Source of the DNA: Altimarinus sp041659565
Lineage (GTDB): Bacteria; Patescibacteriota; Gracilibacteria; BD1-5; UBA6164
Length of the DNA stretch: 64,000 bases
Assembly (NCBI GenBank): GCA_041659565.1
Contig: JBAZXZ010000001.1
Location: 1 to 64,000 of the forward strand
Reading direction: 5' to 3'
Below, in pieces: positions 45,185 through 57,303 of the stretch; position 1 is the first letter of the stretch; every line of letters starts with the position of its first letter. The position numbers and the translations under genes are program-made. Under the pieces are notes generated by a model, which made no database searches, was not told where the DNA came from, and worked only from the letters and a program-made list of their open reading frames with translations.

Positions 45185-46216
45185 ATGTTTACCATACACG
45201 ATGAATTCCTTGTAAAAGATTTTTTAAAACAAAACAAATTTCCTCCATTTAGATATGCACAAATTGAAAATGCAATTTATAAGAATTTTGTGTCAGATTT
45301 TGATGATATACAAACTATTCCAAAAGATCTAAGACAATTATTAACTCAAGATTTTTTTTATTATTCTCTTGTTGCTGATCATATAGTTACTTCAGATAAT
45401 GGTCAAACTACCAAGATTCTTTTTAAAACCAAGGATGGTTTATTTATTGAAGCTGTAATTATGAGACATTTAACTTGAAGAAATACTCTATGCGTTTCTA
45501 GTCAGGCTGGGTGTCCGATGGCTTGTACTTTTTGTGCAACTTGAAAACTTTGATTAAAAAGAAATCTAGAATTTTATGAAATAGTTGAACAAGTTTATTA
45601 TGCAGCAGAACTATTAAATAAAGAATGAACTATACTTAGAAATGTGGTTTATATGGGTATGTGAGAGCCATTTTTAAATTATGATAATGTTAAAAAATCA
45701 ATTGAAATTATTTGTAATCAAAAGAAACTAAATCTAGCAAATAGGAGAGTAACAGTTTCAACTTGTTGAATAATTCCAGGGATAAATAAATTTGGTGATG
45801 ATTTTCCCCAAACTAGTTTAGCTATAAGTTTACATGCTCCAAATGATGAAATAAGAAAATCTATAATGCCTGTAGATCAGACTTATAGTTTAGATAAATT
45901 GATGAAATCACTTGATGAGTATGTAGAAAAAACAAATAAGAGGATTTTTTATGAGTATATAATGATAAATTGAGTTAATGACAACATTAAATTAGCTTCA
46001 GAATTATGAGAACTTTTAAAAGGGAAGTTAGCTCATGTAAATTTTATTCCTTATAATTCATGAGAATGAGCTTGAGGAAGCTATAAATCAACTCCTAGAT
46101 TTATAATAGAAAAATTTCAAGATATTCTTGATAAATATGGAGTTCCATCAACTATTAGAACAACTATGTGAGATGATATAGATGCTGCTTGTGGACAGTT
46201 AGCTAGTAAAAAATAG
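45185..46216 (+). CDS. rlmN: RlmN: 23S rRNA A2503 / tRNA A37 C2-methyltransferase
   Basis: A 343-residue radical SAM enzyme. The Fe-S motif C-x3-C-x2-C is in GCPMACTFCATGKLGLKRN, followed by NVVYMGMGEPFLNYD and VSTCGIIPGI. The two catalytic cysteines are present: the one corresponding to Cys118 lies in the radical SAM motif context and the one corresponding to Cys355 in DDIDAACGQLA near the C-terminus. It methylates C2 of adenosine in the peptidyl-transferase centre. Length and domain order are normal. It lies 102 bp from the divergent pilV start. Confidence 0.95.
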
Positions 46217-46304
46217 TAAAAATATTTTTTTTATTAAGTATAAGTTTCAAAACTTTATAAATCAAATTTTTATAAGACTGTCAATACAATAAAACTTATT
46301 AAAT

Positions 46305-46332
46305 TTGATAAAAAATACATATATGATAAAAT
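46305..46332 (+). promoter_or_regulatory. Promoter of clpP
   Basis: TTGATA at 46305-46310 and TAAAAT at 46327-46332, spacing 16, 44 bp before the clpP start. Confidence 0.5.
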
Positions 46333-46376
46333 AATAAAGAACAAAAGAGATTTTAATATTATTTAATACTTTAAAA

Positions 46377-46985
46377 ATGGCAAGAAAAATATTTCCAGTA
46401 ACAAATACTTTAATACCAACAGTTATAGACAAGACTCCATCTTGAGAAAGAGTTTATGATATTTATTCTAGATTATTAGAAGATAGAGTTGTATTTCTAT
46501 GAGATGCTATAGATAATATTGTTGCAAATACTGTAATAGCTCAATTATTATTTCTTGAAAAAGTTGATCCAAAATTACCAATTACGATATATATAAATAG
46601 TCCAGGTTGACATGTAACAGCTTGACTTGCTATTTATGATGTAATGCAATATGTTAAATGTCCTATACATACAGTTTCTATTTGATTATCAGCTTCTATG
46701 TGATCTATAATCCTTGCTTGATGAGAAAAATGAAAGAGATTTGCACTTCCTCATAGTGAAATTATGATTCATCAACCTCTAGGATGAGCTGAAGGACAAG
46801 CTGTAGATATAAAAATAGCAGCAGAACATATACTAAAAACTTGAGATAGACTATATAAGATACTTGCAAAACATACTTGAAAACCAATTGAACAAGTAGA
46901 AAAAGATTGTGATAGAGATAATTTTATGACTTCTGAAGAAGCATTAGCTTATGGACTTATAGATAAGATAATTAAAAATGCTTAA
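46377..46985 (+). CDS. clpP: ClpP protease subunit
   Basis: A 202-residue serine protease that forms the Clp barrel. Catalytic Ser in GLSASMGSIILAGG (about residue 104), His in SEIMIHQPLGGA (about 129) and Asp in KDCDRDNFM (about 178); handle region INSPGGHVTAGLAIYD. Seven or more of the glycines are TGA. The partner unfoldase ClpC lies about 4 kb away with a ClpP-docking loop. A palindromic element with a T run follows the stop. Confidence 0.97.
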
Positions 46986-47009
46986 ACTCAAAAAATCTCT
47001 TGATAAAAA

Positions 47010-47044
47010 TGTCATCCTGAACTTGTTTCAGGATCTTTTTTTTG
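47010..47044 (+). terminator. Palindromic element E acting as the clpP terminator
   Basis: TGTCATCCTGAACTTGTTTC...GGATCT followed by eight T. Arms ATCCTGAA/TTTCAGGAT form the stem. It is the reverse complement of copy G at 62153. The stem-plus-T-run sits 25 bp after the clpP stop and abuts the map stop at 47045. Confidence 0.7.
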
Positions 47045-47791
47045 TTATATAATTATTTCGGGTCATTTTTCTGTTATCAAAATAGTATGTTCAAATTGAC
47101 ATCATAAACTTCAGTCAGCAATATAATATTCAAATCATCACTTGTCTATTATTTTTCAGCTAGTAAATCATATAATTGGTTCTATTGCAATTAACATACC
47201 TTCTTTTAATCTTTCTCAAGTTCAAGGTTTCCCATAATTATATATATATGGTTTTTCATGTAATTTGTATCAAAGTCAGTGTCAAGTTAGGTCACGAACT
47301 ATATGAAATCAAGCAGATTCAACATGTTTTTGTATAGCAAATCATATATCTCAAACTTTATTTCATATTATACATTGATTAATTCATTTGTATAAAGCTT
47401 CTTTGTTTACTTTTACAAATCTTTCTATTTCCTTGTTTTTAGGTCAGTCTCATATAATCATAGCAAATGCAGAATCAGTATTTATTCATATATTTTTATC
47501 TTTTACTCATAAATCAAATTTTACTAAATCTCAATCTTTAAATATAATGTTCTTTGTTGGAATTCAATGAACAACTACATCGTTTACACTTATGCACATA
47601 TTTGCAGGGAAGTTATAAACTCATTTAAATCAAGCTAAATATCAGTGTTTTTGACATATTTCTCAACATAAATTATCAATAGTTAAAGCACTAACTCAAG
47701 GTTTAGCTATTTTTTTTATTTCATCAATAATTATTTGGTGAATTTGGGCATTTTTCTTCAATTGGTCTAATTCTTTTTTATTTATTATCAT
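47045..47791 (-). CDS. map: Methionine aminopeptidase
   Basis: A 248-residue type I enzyme that removes N-terminal Met. The metal ligands are in place: VVVHGIP (His), VKFDLWVKDKNIGINTDSAF (two Asp), RDLTGHGLGYKLHE (His), MLIAIEPI (Glu) and the C-terminal FEHTILITEKG (Glu). The length is typical. It is the last gene of a minus-strand run after two secreted proteins, with a 37-bp repetitive spacer (AAGTGTTAA repeats) before it. Confidence 0.95.
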
Positions 47792-47828
47792 TTATAAGTG
47801 GTAAGTGTTAAATATTAAGTGTTAAGTA

Positions 47829-49100
47829 CTAATAATCCATACAATTTCAAACTCATCAACATTGATCATTACAGACCTTTTGAGCAGGTTTTACAGTTTT
47901 TTCTAGATTTGATATAAGTTTTGCCATAGTTGCATGTATTCTTATCAATTTATCAATAGATTTTTCATCCACCATTGATTGTATTCAGGCAGCACTATTT
48001 AGATTTTCATATGTTTTTTGCATTTCTTTATATAAAGTTAATGTTGCATCTTTTTTATCTATTTCTGTAGGTAAGTCACTTACTTCTATAGTATCCTTGT
48101 TTCAAGAATTCTTTTGAATAGCTATGAGTACATCATCAAAAAATCTTATAAATTTTACAACAAAACTATTTCATGAATTTATAGAATTAATAATGAAATT
48201 ATTTTCAGTTGAAAATCATCATTTATCATTAAATTTTCTTAAATTTTCAAGAATTATTTGAGATTGTTCTTTTGTTAATCATTGACGAGCTAATTCTCTC
48301 ATTAATAAGTCTTTTTCTAATTTTTTTAAATCGCCTTCTTTTACATTTCATGTTAATAAATTCCAAGCATCTTTCCAATACTTTGTAGCTTTTCAAGTAG
48401 ATTTCATATTTTCAGTTATTGCTTTTATTTTGTCTGCAGCTTTTTTAAAGAATCATCATTCACACATTGAACAGTCCATTAAAGTATTTTTATTGTATGA
48501 AGTTATCATCTCTTCATAAAATGTACTTGGGACGATTATAAAATCTGCTTTTGTTGTATTTTGTCATAATATACTATTTTCATATAGAGAAAGTACATTT
48601 GAATTATTTTTTGATAATTCAGTTAATACACTTAATACACTTCAACTTAAAGTACAATTATCACTTTTATCAATTCAATTACATATCTGATCTTTGTTTA
48701 ATTCTATTCAAGAATATCTTCTTTTTATACTTTTTTCTATTTGATTTTGTACATTTGTTAATTCATTTTCGATTTTTGTTTTATCTCTTCTAAGTTCTGC
48801 AGGAACACCAGTTGTTAATTCCACCACTATATAATTAAAACTTTCAAAATAATTATCAAAACTTATTATTTTGTTCATTGATTGTGTAAAATTTAACTCT
48901 AGTGTTTTTAAATCTGTAGTATCTTTTTTTCATGATACAGCATTTGCTATATTACTCAAAACTGTTCTTTGATTTTCTATAAATTTTTGTAATACTTCGG
49001 CAGGAGCCTCTTTTATACTACAAGAAGAACAATCATCACTAGCATAAGTTGAATTTATAGTAATCAAAAGTATAAAAATAATTAAAAAAATTTTTTTCAT
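47829..49100 (-). CDS. Secreted Cys-containing hypothetical protein
   Basis: A 423-residue protein with a signal peptide (MKKIFLIIFILLITINSTYA). Three cysteine clusters: DDCSSCSIKE right after the signal, TLMDCSMCEGGFFKK in the middle and VCNDQCGGVGNC at the C-terminus. The rest is helical with coiled-coil character. The CxxC pairs suggest disulphides or metal binding outside the cell. No family recognised. It lies 42 bp after the Thr/Asn-rich secreted protein gene, probably cotranscribed. Confidence 0.75.
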
Positions 49101-49142
49101 TTAAAGTAATAGAAATTAAATAAATATCAAATCTAGATTATA

Positions 49143-50795
49143 TTACCAAGAAGCCTTTTTTGCCATGGATATCACTTGTAAATTAACTCATATAACATAT
49201 TGTTCAAATGAGTTTGTAAAACTTTCTAATTCTATAAATAATCAATACAATCAACTAATATTATCACTTCTTTGTTTTGTTGATAAAAGTTTATTTAGAT
49301 ATGATTCATCTTCTTTACTTGCTGTAGCATGATTAGATGAAGAGTCATATCTTTCAGTTGCATTAAGTATACCTAATCATAGTGAATCATTTATTGAAAT
49401 AGTTTCAGATAGTCTTTTATTGAAATCATCTATACTATTAGCTCTATCGTATTCAAGTCAATATAGTTTGAAATAATATTCTAAAAGACTTTTATATCAA
49501 AAAGGGGAATTTTCTTTTTTCTGTTTTTCTTTAGCATTATTCTTATCCACATTCATTATAGGTATATTTCTTGAAAGTACTATAAAATTTTGATTAAAAA
49601 TATCTTTAAGTTTAAGGTTTTTTATAGATAATTCCCAATTATCTATTGTAATTTGATGTTGTATCAAAGAGGTGTTAGCATATTTATACAAATGATTATT
49701 TGAATTTTTAATTAGTCATTCTATACTTTTATCTTTACTTTTTCATCATCAGAATAAATCCTGCTCATATTTCGAATATAATATTTTTATACAGAAAAAA
49801 TCACTACAATTTGAACTGTCTTCATTTATATCTGGAGAACTTATTGTTATTAAGTTACCTCATATTTGTGCATGGGAAGCAGTAGTTCAACCATTATTAT
49901 TATTTCATGTTGTTGCTTGAGTTGTTCAAGATGAAGAATTGTAATTAGAGGTTCAATTATCTTCTATATTATTTTGTAATATATTTAAAGTAGAATAATT
50001 TAATCAACTTAAATTATTACTTGAGCTTTTTGCACAAGTATATCAGTTTAAAGTGTTGGTAGAATTGGTTGTATTATTAGTATTATTTGTAGTGCTAGTA
50101 GTGTTCGTAGTAGTATTTGTTGTGTTGGTATTAGATTTAGTAGTACTAGTATTATTATTATTAGTTGTTGATGTATTGTTAGTATTGGTTTTAGAAGAAG
50201 AGAAAAAATCACTTAATTTTGTTGTATCTGTTCCTTCGTATTTTGTATCATTTGTAAGTGTGAAAATTATTCAATTTACATCTTCTAAATCTTTTATTAT
50301 ATCATATGGGGAATTATCTGTATTTCAGTCATTATATAATCATAATCTAGCAATATTGTAAGTAATTCTAGTTTTTTCTTCAGCATTTGCTTGAGATTCT
50401 TTACTTAATTTGATTATTACATCAAAAAAATTGTTCATTAGACTTATATTTATTTGGCTTCATTCATCATCTTTACATTCATCAAGTATTAAATTTGATA
50501 AAGTAACAGTATCTCATGATGCAATTTTATTAAAGTCATCCATAGTGATAGATTCATCTATGCATGGAACTCAGGCTAAATTATTAATCCTTTCTGCTAT
50601 ACTTATTTCTCATCAATTTGTTATATTTGTTTCATAATATTTTAATTCTAGATCATATATTCAAGAATCAATATTGTTATATAAATCAAGTCAAGAATCT
50701 TCATCTAAAAATGCATCTACTTTTATTAGATGAAAGAAAAAAGATAAAAGAAAAAATAGATATAATATAAAAATGGATAATTTGTTTTTTCTCAT
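49143..50795 (-). CDS. Secreted protein with a Thr/Asn-rich low-complexity linker
   Basis: A 550-residue protein with an N-terminal signal peptide or anchor (LSIFILYLFFLLSFFF). The first 180 residues are globular with CIDESIT and ILDECKDDEG. A linker of about 60 residues (roughly 190-250) is almost only Thr, Asn and Ser (TSTTNNTNNTTNSTN pattern), followed by a Gly/Asn-rich stretch and a helical C-terminal domain with CSDFFCIKIL. It looks like a surface protein with a stalk. The low-complexity DNA gives a spurious Val/Leu-rich ORF on the plus strand. Confidence 0.75.
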
Positions 50796-50861
50796 TTTTT
50801 ATGACTTTAAATGTTTATTTTATCTATAATATTTATGTTTTTACTTTTATCAAGAAAAAAA

Positions 50862-53432
50862 TTATTTATTTTTTACAATTATTTTATCTTTTTCAATAAT
50901 TAATTCAAAAATATCTGTTTTTTTAGTTCATCAAATAAGTATCTCAGCAATTTGATCTTCTATATTATTTATTATAAATCTTCTTACTTCTCTAGCTCAA
51001 AATTCTGGATTATATACTTTTTTAGTAATACTATTTATTATTTTTATATCATATATCAAATCAATACTTTTTAGTTTAAGTCTGTTCGCTAATTCATCTA
51101 ATTGTAATTTAACAATTTTTTTGATTTTATCTTTATCAAGAGGATTAAAAACAACTATTTTATCAATTCTATTTATAAATTCTGTAGGAAAATATTCAGA
51201 TAGGTTTCAGATTATTTTTTCACGAGCCTTTCCAAAATCTTGCATAACTTTTTCTTCCTCGGTATCACTTATATTAAATCAAATCATACTTGCTTTTTCC
51301 TTAAATTCATCTTGTCAAATATTACTTGTCATCACTATAATAGTATTTTTGAAATTTATTTTTCTTCATTTATTATCAGTCAATATTCAATCTTCTAAAA
51401 TTTGTAAAAGTAGATTATAGACTTCTAAATCTCATTTTTCTATTTCATCAAAAAGTACTATACTGTATGGTTTTTTTCTTACTTTTTCTGTTAATAGTCA
51501 TCATTCTTCATATCATACATATCATGCTGAAGCTCATATAAGTTTATTTGCACTTGTCTTGTCTGAGTATTCACTCATATCAATTTTTATTAGACTTGTT
51601 TCATTTCAATAAAATTCTTTAGATAAGATTTTAACAAGTTCAGTTTTTCAAACTCAAGTAGGTCATAGAAATAAAAAGCTTCAAAGTGGCCTATTTGGAT
51701 TTCAAATTCAAGCTTTGCTTCTCATAATTGATTTTATAATTGAATCAATTGCATCATCTTGTCATATAATTTTTGATTTTAAATTGCTTGGTAGTAATTT
51801 AAGTTTTTCTATTTCTTTTGAACTAAGATTTTCAGTTGGTATTCAAGTTGCTATACTTAATACTTTTTGTATATCGCTAGCATCTACATTTAATCTTTTT
51901 TCTTTTGGAATACTAAATTTTCTTTTTAGTGTTTGAATTTTTTCTTCTAAATCTTTTTGCTCTTGTTTTAATCATACAGCTTTTTTATACTGACTATTAA
52001 CAACTGCTTGTTCAATCTTTTTTTGTAATTCTGCTACTTTTTCTTTTAATTTAATGATTTCTTCTTCATCTATATTGTATTTCATACTTTTTAGACTACA
52101 AGCTTCGTCAATTAAATCGATTGCTTTATCTGGTAGATATCTATCAGTTATATATCTCATAGATAGGTTTACTGATTCTTCCACTGCTCCAGGTAATATA
52201 TTTAAATTATGGTATTCTTCAAATACATCTTTTAATCAGCTTATTATTTCTAAAGCTATTTCTCTTGAAGGTTCTAGTACATTAATTTTTTGGAATCTCC
52301 TTTCCAAAGCTGAGTCTTTTTCAATATATTTTTGATATTCAGTTAAAGTTGTAGCTCATATAACTCTGATTTTTCATCTTCACATTGCTGGTTTAAGTAT
52401 ATTTGAAGCATCTAGAGTTCATTCTCCTGATCAAGCTCAGATTATAGTGTGGATTTCATCTATAAATAAAATCACTTCATTTTCTACTTTTGAAGCTTCT
52501 TCTATAATTTGTTTTATACGAGCTTCAAATTCTCATCTATATTTTGTTCATGCTACAAGCATAGACATATCTAGTGCAAATATTTTTTTATCTTTCATCG
52601 AAAAGGGAACATCTCAATTTACAATTCTTGTTGCTAATCATTCTATAACTGCAGTTTTACCAACTCAAGGATCTCAAACAAGACAAGGATTATTTTTAGT
52701 TTTTCTATTTAATATAGCAATAAGTCTCTCAATTTCATCAGCTCTTCATATAACTCTATCAAGTTTTCCAGCACGGGCTTCAGCTGTTAAATCTGTTGAG
52801 AAAAAATCTAGTGCGGGAGTCTCAGATTCTTTTTTTTGTTTTTTATCATTTGGATTTTTATTGTTATCAAAAGGAGTTTCAACATCTTCCATTCATATAA
52901 ATAGATTTTCAGTAATAGCTCAAATAAGTTTATTCATTCAGTCTTCTATACTTCAATTTATGATATTTCATTTTGCAAGTCAATCTATACTTCAAATCTT
53001 GTTTAGATCTTCTAGATTTTGTTCTAAATCACTAGGATTTATTCATACATAGTCTAATAATTTAGATAACCAAACATCATTTTTAAGCATAGATAGAAGT
53101 AGATCTTCTAAACTGGCTTTTTCTTTTGAGAATGAAGCAGCTATTTTTACACTTCATAGTATTATATCTTTAAAATTTTTATTAAGTCATGAATAGATTC
53201 ATTTTCTTGCATCAATTTTTTCATTAAATATTCATTTATTTATTATTTCTAGAGCCAATTTTTCATTTATACCATATAAATTAAAAATTTCTTTTATTCA
53301 GTTTTCTCATATATTTAAAACTTCTAAAAATACATCTTCGACTCTTAAATCTTTTAATCAGATTTCTTTTATTTTGTTTTCAGTATTAATAAGCACTTTC
53401 TTGTATCAATTCGAAAAGTTGTTGTAAATCAT
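50862..53432 (-). CDS. clpC: ClpC-type AAA+ unfoldase (ClpP partner)
   Basis: An 856-residue double AAA+ protein. Clp N-domain about 1-160; first ATPase with GDPGVGKTAVIEG, ILFIDEIHTIIGAG and SALERRFQKI; a short coiled coil of ClpC size, not the long ClpB M-domain; second ATPase with FLGPTGVGKTELVK, IDMSEYSDK and VLFDEIEKG. The loop KEKASMIGFNIS carries the IGF tripeptide used by ClpX/A/C to dock on ClpP, so this is a protease unfoldase and not a ClpB disaggregase. clpP is at 46.4 kb. Confidence 0.92.
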
Positions 53433-53492
53433 TTTTTTGTATTGTATTAAATATTAAGTGGTTTTGTTTTTAATTATGTTTTATCTTGCTAG

Positions 53493-53519
53493 AGATTCCG
53501 GATCAAGTCCGGAATGACA
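53493..53519. repeat. Dispersed palindromic element, copy F
   Basis: AGATTCCGGATCAAGTCCGG then AATGACA. The 28 bases from 53493 are identical to copy D in ligA (37270). It lies in the 290-bp gap between the divergent clpC and YtxH-like genes; the rest of this gap is A/T-rich without other clear signals. Confidence 0.8.
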
Positions 53520-53723
53520 AATTCAGTATTTCTTTATTTTTAGTTTACATTTTACAGCCTATATTATTTTTGTAAAATTTTAATTAAAAATTATGTTAAA
53601 AAATCCCTTGTATTAATTTTTTTTTAATTATAATAATAATACATTATTTAGTTAAGTTTAGAAAGTTTTTTGTTACATTTTTAGTTGCTAAAAATGTAAT
53701 TTATATTCTAATCATAAAATACT

Positions 53724-54203
53724 ATGAAAAAATTATTTTATCTAGCTATGGGGTACTTAGCATGAAATGCAGTATCATCCCTTTATTGAACTAAAAAATG
53801 AAAAGAATTAAAAAAAGATATGAAAAAAGCATCAGGTGGTAAACATGATCCTAAAATGGTGTTGTTAGAGAATTTTATAGAAACTCATAAGAGTTTTTTT
53901 ACTGATTTAAAAGATATGGTTGAATCAGATGAAAGTAAGAAATTTTTTGAGGATAAAAAAGATGATATTTTATGATTAATTGAAAAATATAAAGAAGATA
54001 GTGAATGAATGATTCTAGAATTGAAGTGAAAAGGAAAAAAATACATACAAGAAGTATCAGTTAAGCTCGAAGAGTTTTATAAAGAAAAGAAAAAAGAAGG
54101 GGAAGAATACCTAACTTGAGCTTGAGCAAAAGAAGAATTATGATATTTTAAAGAAAAGCTATGACAAGTTTATGAAGAGTTAAAAGCTAAAATAAAAAAA
54201 TAA
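53724..54203 (+). CDS. YtxH-like small protein
   Basis: 159 residues. The N-terminal MKKLFYLAMGYLAGNAVSSL and YGTKKGKELKKD resemble the YtxH/gas-vesicle GvpP-like start (small-residue-rich hydrophobic helix then a GKxxR/K segment). The remainder is a charged, Lys/Glu-rich helix (KKYIQEVSVKLEEFYKEKKK). Probably membrane-associated through its N-terminus; function unknown. Confidence 0.6.
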
Positions 54204-54299
54204 AACTCTTTTTTATTAGCTAATTATTCAATTTTTTTTGCAAATCAAAAAAAACACATATAATTAATTTTGTAGTTATTTTATTTAATATAAATTTTT

Positions 54300-55091
54300 A
54301 TGAGAAAAAACAATAAACTTTGATTTACTTTAGTAGAATTACTGGTTGTTATAACAATACTTGCAATTATATCAGTTGTGGCATATCAAAATTTTGGTTG
54401 AGCTGTAGATAAAGCAGTTTCAGGTAGAAAAATAAGTGATGTTTCTACTATAGAAACAGCATTACAACAATATAAATCAGATAAGAATTATTATCCTATA
54501 GTTACTGAATCATGAGCATCAGAACTTTGGGGGTATAGTTCTTGATCAATTGCAAAACCATCAAATTTATTGAGGGTTTCATATAATTGAGATTCATTAT
54601 CTGGTGTAATTTTAGCTAATTGAGGATGAAAAGTATATTGAACTTGAGATTGGTCAACAAAACAAATTTGAGCTAAATGAACTATATCTCAAGCAAAATT
54701 AGAAAAAAAATATCTTAGTAAAGATTTATATGATCCTGAATTAGGAGATTTAAAACTTGCTGATGGCACAAAAATGGTAGATTACTGAATTTGAAGATAT
54801 GTTTATGCTACATTTAAGAAAACTTCAACAACTTGAGATTGGGGAAATAATTTTAATTGAAATGCATATAATATTGCTTATACAGTAAAAAAAGATTGAA
54901 GTGATACTTATATAACTAAAATTGTTTGAGATTATGATAGTGCATCTTGTTATGATGATTCTGCTAAATGTCCTACAACATTAATTTGATCATGAACTGA
55001 AGTACTAACTAATAATGAAGTTTTGAGTGGGGCATTAAATATTAATAATTTTCATATTCCTTATGCTGTAACTGATTTTCCTAGTAATTAA
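54300..55091 (+). CDS. Type IV pilin (PilA/PulG-like)
   Basis: A 263-residue pilin. Prepilin leader KLGFTLVELLVVITILAIIS with Gly (TGA) at -1, Phe +1 and Glu +5. Then the pilin spine VVAYQNFGGAVDKAVSGRKISDVSTIETALQQYKSDKNYYP, a head domain rich in Gly and Ser, and a C-terminal Cys pair in ASCYDDSAKCP that can form the D-loop disulphide. It is the most regular pilin in the window and may be the major subunit. A strong terminator follows directly; pilT is 5 kb downstream. Confidence 0.92.
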
Positions 55092-55103
55092 TTTATACTT
55101 CGG

Positions 55104-55140
55104 AAAAATAAAACCAAACTTAAGTTTGGTTTTATTTTTT
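55104..55140. terminator. Bidirectional terminator between pilin and converging gene
   Basis: An 18-bp perfect palindrome centred on ACTTAAGT (AAAACCAAACTT and AAGTTTGGTTTT) with A and T runs. It serves the pilin gene and the converging gene whose stop is at 55142. Confidence 0.88.
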
Positions 55141-55141
55141 T

Positions 55142-56056
55142 TTAATAATTCTTCATTGCATCTTTTATCTTATAGGCTACTTGATTTATTGGTCATAAGA
55201 CTTTTGATAATTGATCTCTTGCTAATACATAATCTTGTTTGATTAATGTTAGTAATAGATGCAAAAGATAGTTATCTTCATATTCGCTGTAAGCATAATA
55301 AGCTAAAGGGAATACTTTTTGTATTTTTGTAACTTCATTATCTATTTCATTATTTATATTATTAGATTGAATAGTAATATTAGTTATTTCTATTGGTTCT
55401 GAAGTAGTTGTGTTATTTAGTTCTTCTTTTTTGATTCATAATATATTTTTAGTATCTTTATAATAACCTTCTTTAAGGTATAATAGATAGAAATTATATT
55501 TACAAAATTCAAAAGTCACTTGATTTAGAACTTCTTTTTTGATTAGAGTAGAAGTAGACTTATCATCTGATAATCATCAACAATTTAAAGCTGATTTTTT
55601 TGATTTTAATTTTGATTTTTCAGAAGATATTTTTGGAGATAATTCTTTTTTTATTGATCAAGTTTTATCAGTACTGGATATAATTTTTTCCAGGTATTCT
55701 AATCATCTTTCTTGAATATCTATCAAAACACATTTATATATAGAATTCATATTTGTTTTATAGATTTCTTGAACTTTATGCAGAGATTTAAGTACATCAG
55801 TAGTTGTATTATCTATATAAGTACTAGCCTCATCATATGGAGCAGTATCAAATACTTTTTTTGAATCAGCATTATTACAAGAATCACATAGATTTGTTAC
55901 TCTACATTCATACAATTCAAAATCCACTTTATTATTACATTCTGTACTATAATTTGTAAAATACTTACTTCATAAGCATGATTTTTTTGTATTATCCGCA
56001 AATGAATAATCTAAAAAAAGTACAAAAATAATAATAAATAATACGATATTTCTCAT
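55142..56056 (-). CDS. Secreted Cys-containing hypothetical protein
   Basis: A 304-residue protein with a signal peptide (MRNIVLFIIIFVLFLDYSFAD). Cysteines occur at CLGSKYF, STECNN, YECRVTNLCDSCNNAD, KCVLID, LNCGG and EFCKYN. The middle is helical and Lys-rich; the C-terminus is a helical domain (AYYAYSEYEDNYLLHLLLTLI). The build resembles the other secreted Cys proteins at 47.8-49.1 kb, but no family is recognised. It lies 24 bp after the small membrane protein gene. Confidence 0.72.
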
Positions 56057-56080
56057 AATTTAGATAAAAAAATATAACTT

Positions 56081-56503
56081 TTAATCTTCTCTTTTAATTC
56101 TTAGAAACTTAGGATAGTGGAAGATAAAAAATATTAAAAATACTACAAACCAAGCTGATGATGTTATAAACATATCTTTTAAATCATAACCTCTACTATA
56201 TTTTACATCTTCTCTTACTTTCTTTTCACATTTTTGTATTTCTTCAGCAGAAGGAGTTATTGCTTTTGTTTGTATAGTAGTTCCACCTTTATCTATTTGA
56301 GCTTCAGTAGCAGGGTAAGTAGGATTTTTACAATTTTCTAATTTATAACTTTCTCTAAATTGTAAATATTCTTCATCAGAGATTAAAACATATTTTCATA
56401 CAGATGTAAGTACTATTCCTAGATTTATACCGATAGCAACTATAGATACAAAGGAAACAATTCATAAATATAAATTGTATAATTTAGCTCATTTAAATTC
56501 CAT
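56081..56503 (-). CDS. Two-helix membrane protein
   Basis: 140 residues. One hydrophobic helix near the N-terminus (LYLGIVSFVSIVAIGINLGIV) and one near the C-terminus (MFITSSAWFVVFLIFFIFHY), with a loop of about 75 residues containing two Cys (ENCKNP, IQKCEKK). This domain layout (TM, loop, TM) recurs in CPR and other bacteria in small membrane proteins next to pilus or secretion genes. Function unknown. Confidence 0.7.
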
Positions 56504-56588
56504 ATATTAATATATTAAAAAATAAAGATAGTATAAACAAAAAAGTAGTTAGAAAATAAAAATGTTAAGGAAAATAAAGGAAAATAAT

Positions 56589-57281
56589 TTAATCGAATTT
56601 TAAAGTATCTAGATTAACCAAGTTATCTAATTTTACTTCTAAGAAAATAGTAGGCTTTTTAGTATCATAAATTACAAATTTTTTATTCGGATAATATCAT
56701 TCACAAATATGAGTATTTGGGTCTTTCGCAATTTGTTTGTCTGATTCAGCTCTATATAATCAAATGGCTCATATTATATAAACTTCTTTATTGCTATCAT
56801 TTTTTAAAAAATCTTTTTTTACCAATTTTACATAATTACAATACTTTTGTTCTAATATATTTCCAAAGTTATAGATTATATCATTTTTTATATGATCTCA
56901 GACATAAGAAGTTTCTAATTTAGAATAGGCTTTTATTACAAGCTCTTCCTGAGTTTTAGTAACTTTATATATTGAATTTCATTTAACTTTAAAATAGACA
57001 AAATCATCTCATTTTTCTTGTTTACAGTTTTTTGTATTTACTGATACTTTTACAAAAGGTATATCTATAGTTTCATCAAAACATAAAAATCAAGTTAAAG
57101 TTTCTACTTTTGTCCGAGTATTATTTTTATCAAATTTTTGATGTTCTTTTAATGTATCTTCTTTTAATTTTGTTGCTAAAATTTGTTTTGGGTCTTCTTT
57201 TTTTATAACCTCTTCTTCTTTTTTTGAAGCACAAGAAGTTAATAATAGAACAAAAAATAATGTAAAAAGTATCTTTTTCAT
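56589..57281 (-). CDS. Lipoprotein of unknown function
   Basis: 230 residues. Signal peptide with a lipobox: MKKILFTLFFVLLLTSCAS, lipid-modified Cys at residue 17, which supports the start at 57281 over an upstream ATG at 57329. The mature part has a charged linker (KKEEEVIKKEDPK) then a beta-rich domain (GFLCFDETIDIPFVKVSVNT, VYIIGAIGLYRAES). No family recognised. It lies 22 bp after thrS on the same strand. Confidence 0.75.
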
Positions 57282-57303
57282 AAAAGGGGAATTATAAATA
57301 ATG

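Noticed and set aside
47792..47828. AAGTGTTAA repeats as a regulatory array
   Set aside because: Only 37 bp of low-complexity spacer; similar short repeats (GACTAAAGA, 2268-2298) occur in another gap and may be simple slippage products.
50053..50361. Val/Leu-rich plus-strand ORF of 102 residues
   Set aside because: It is the complement of the Thr/Asn-rich linker of the secreted protein gene on the minus strand; the minus frame has signal peptide, domains and proper ends.
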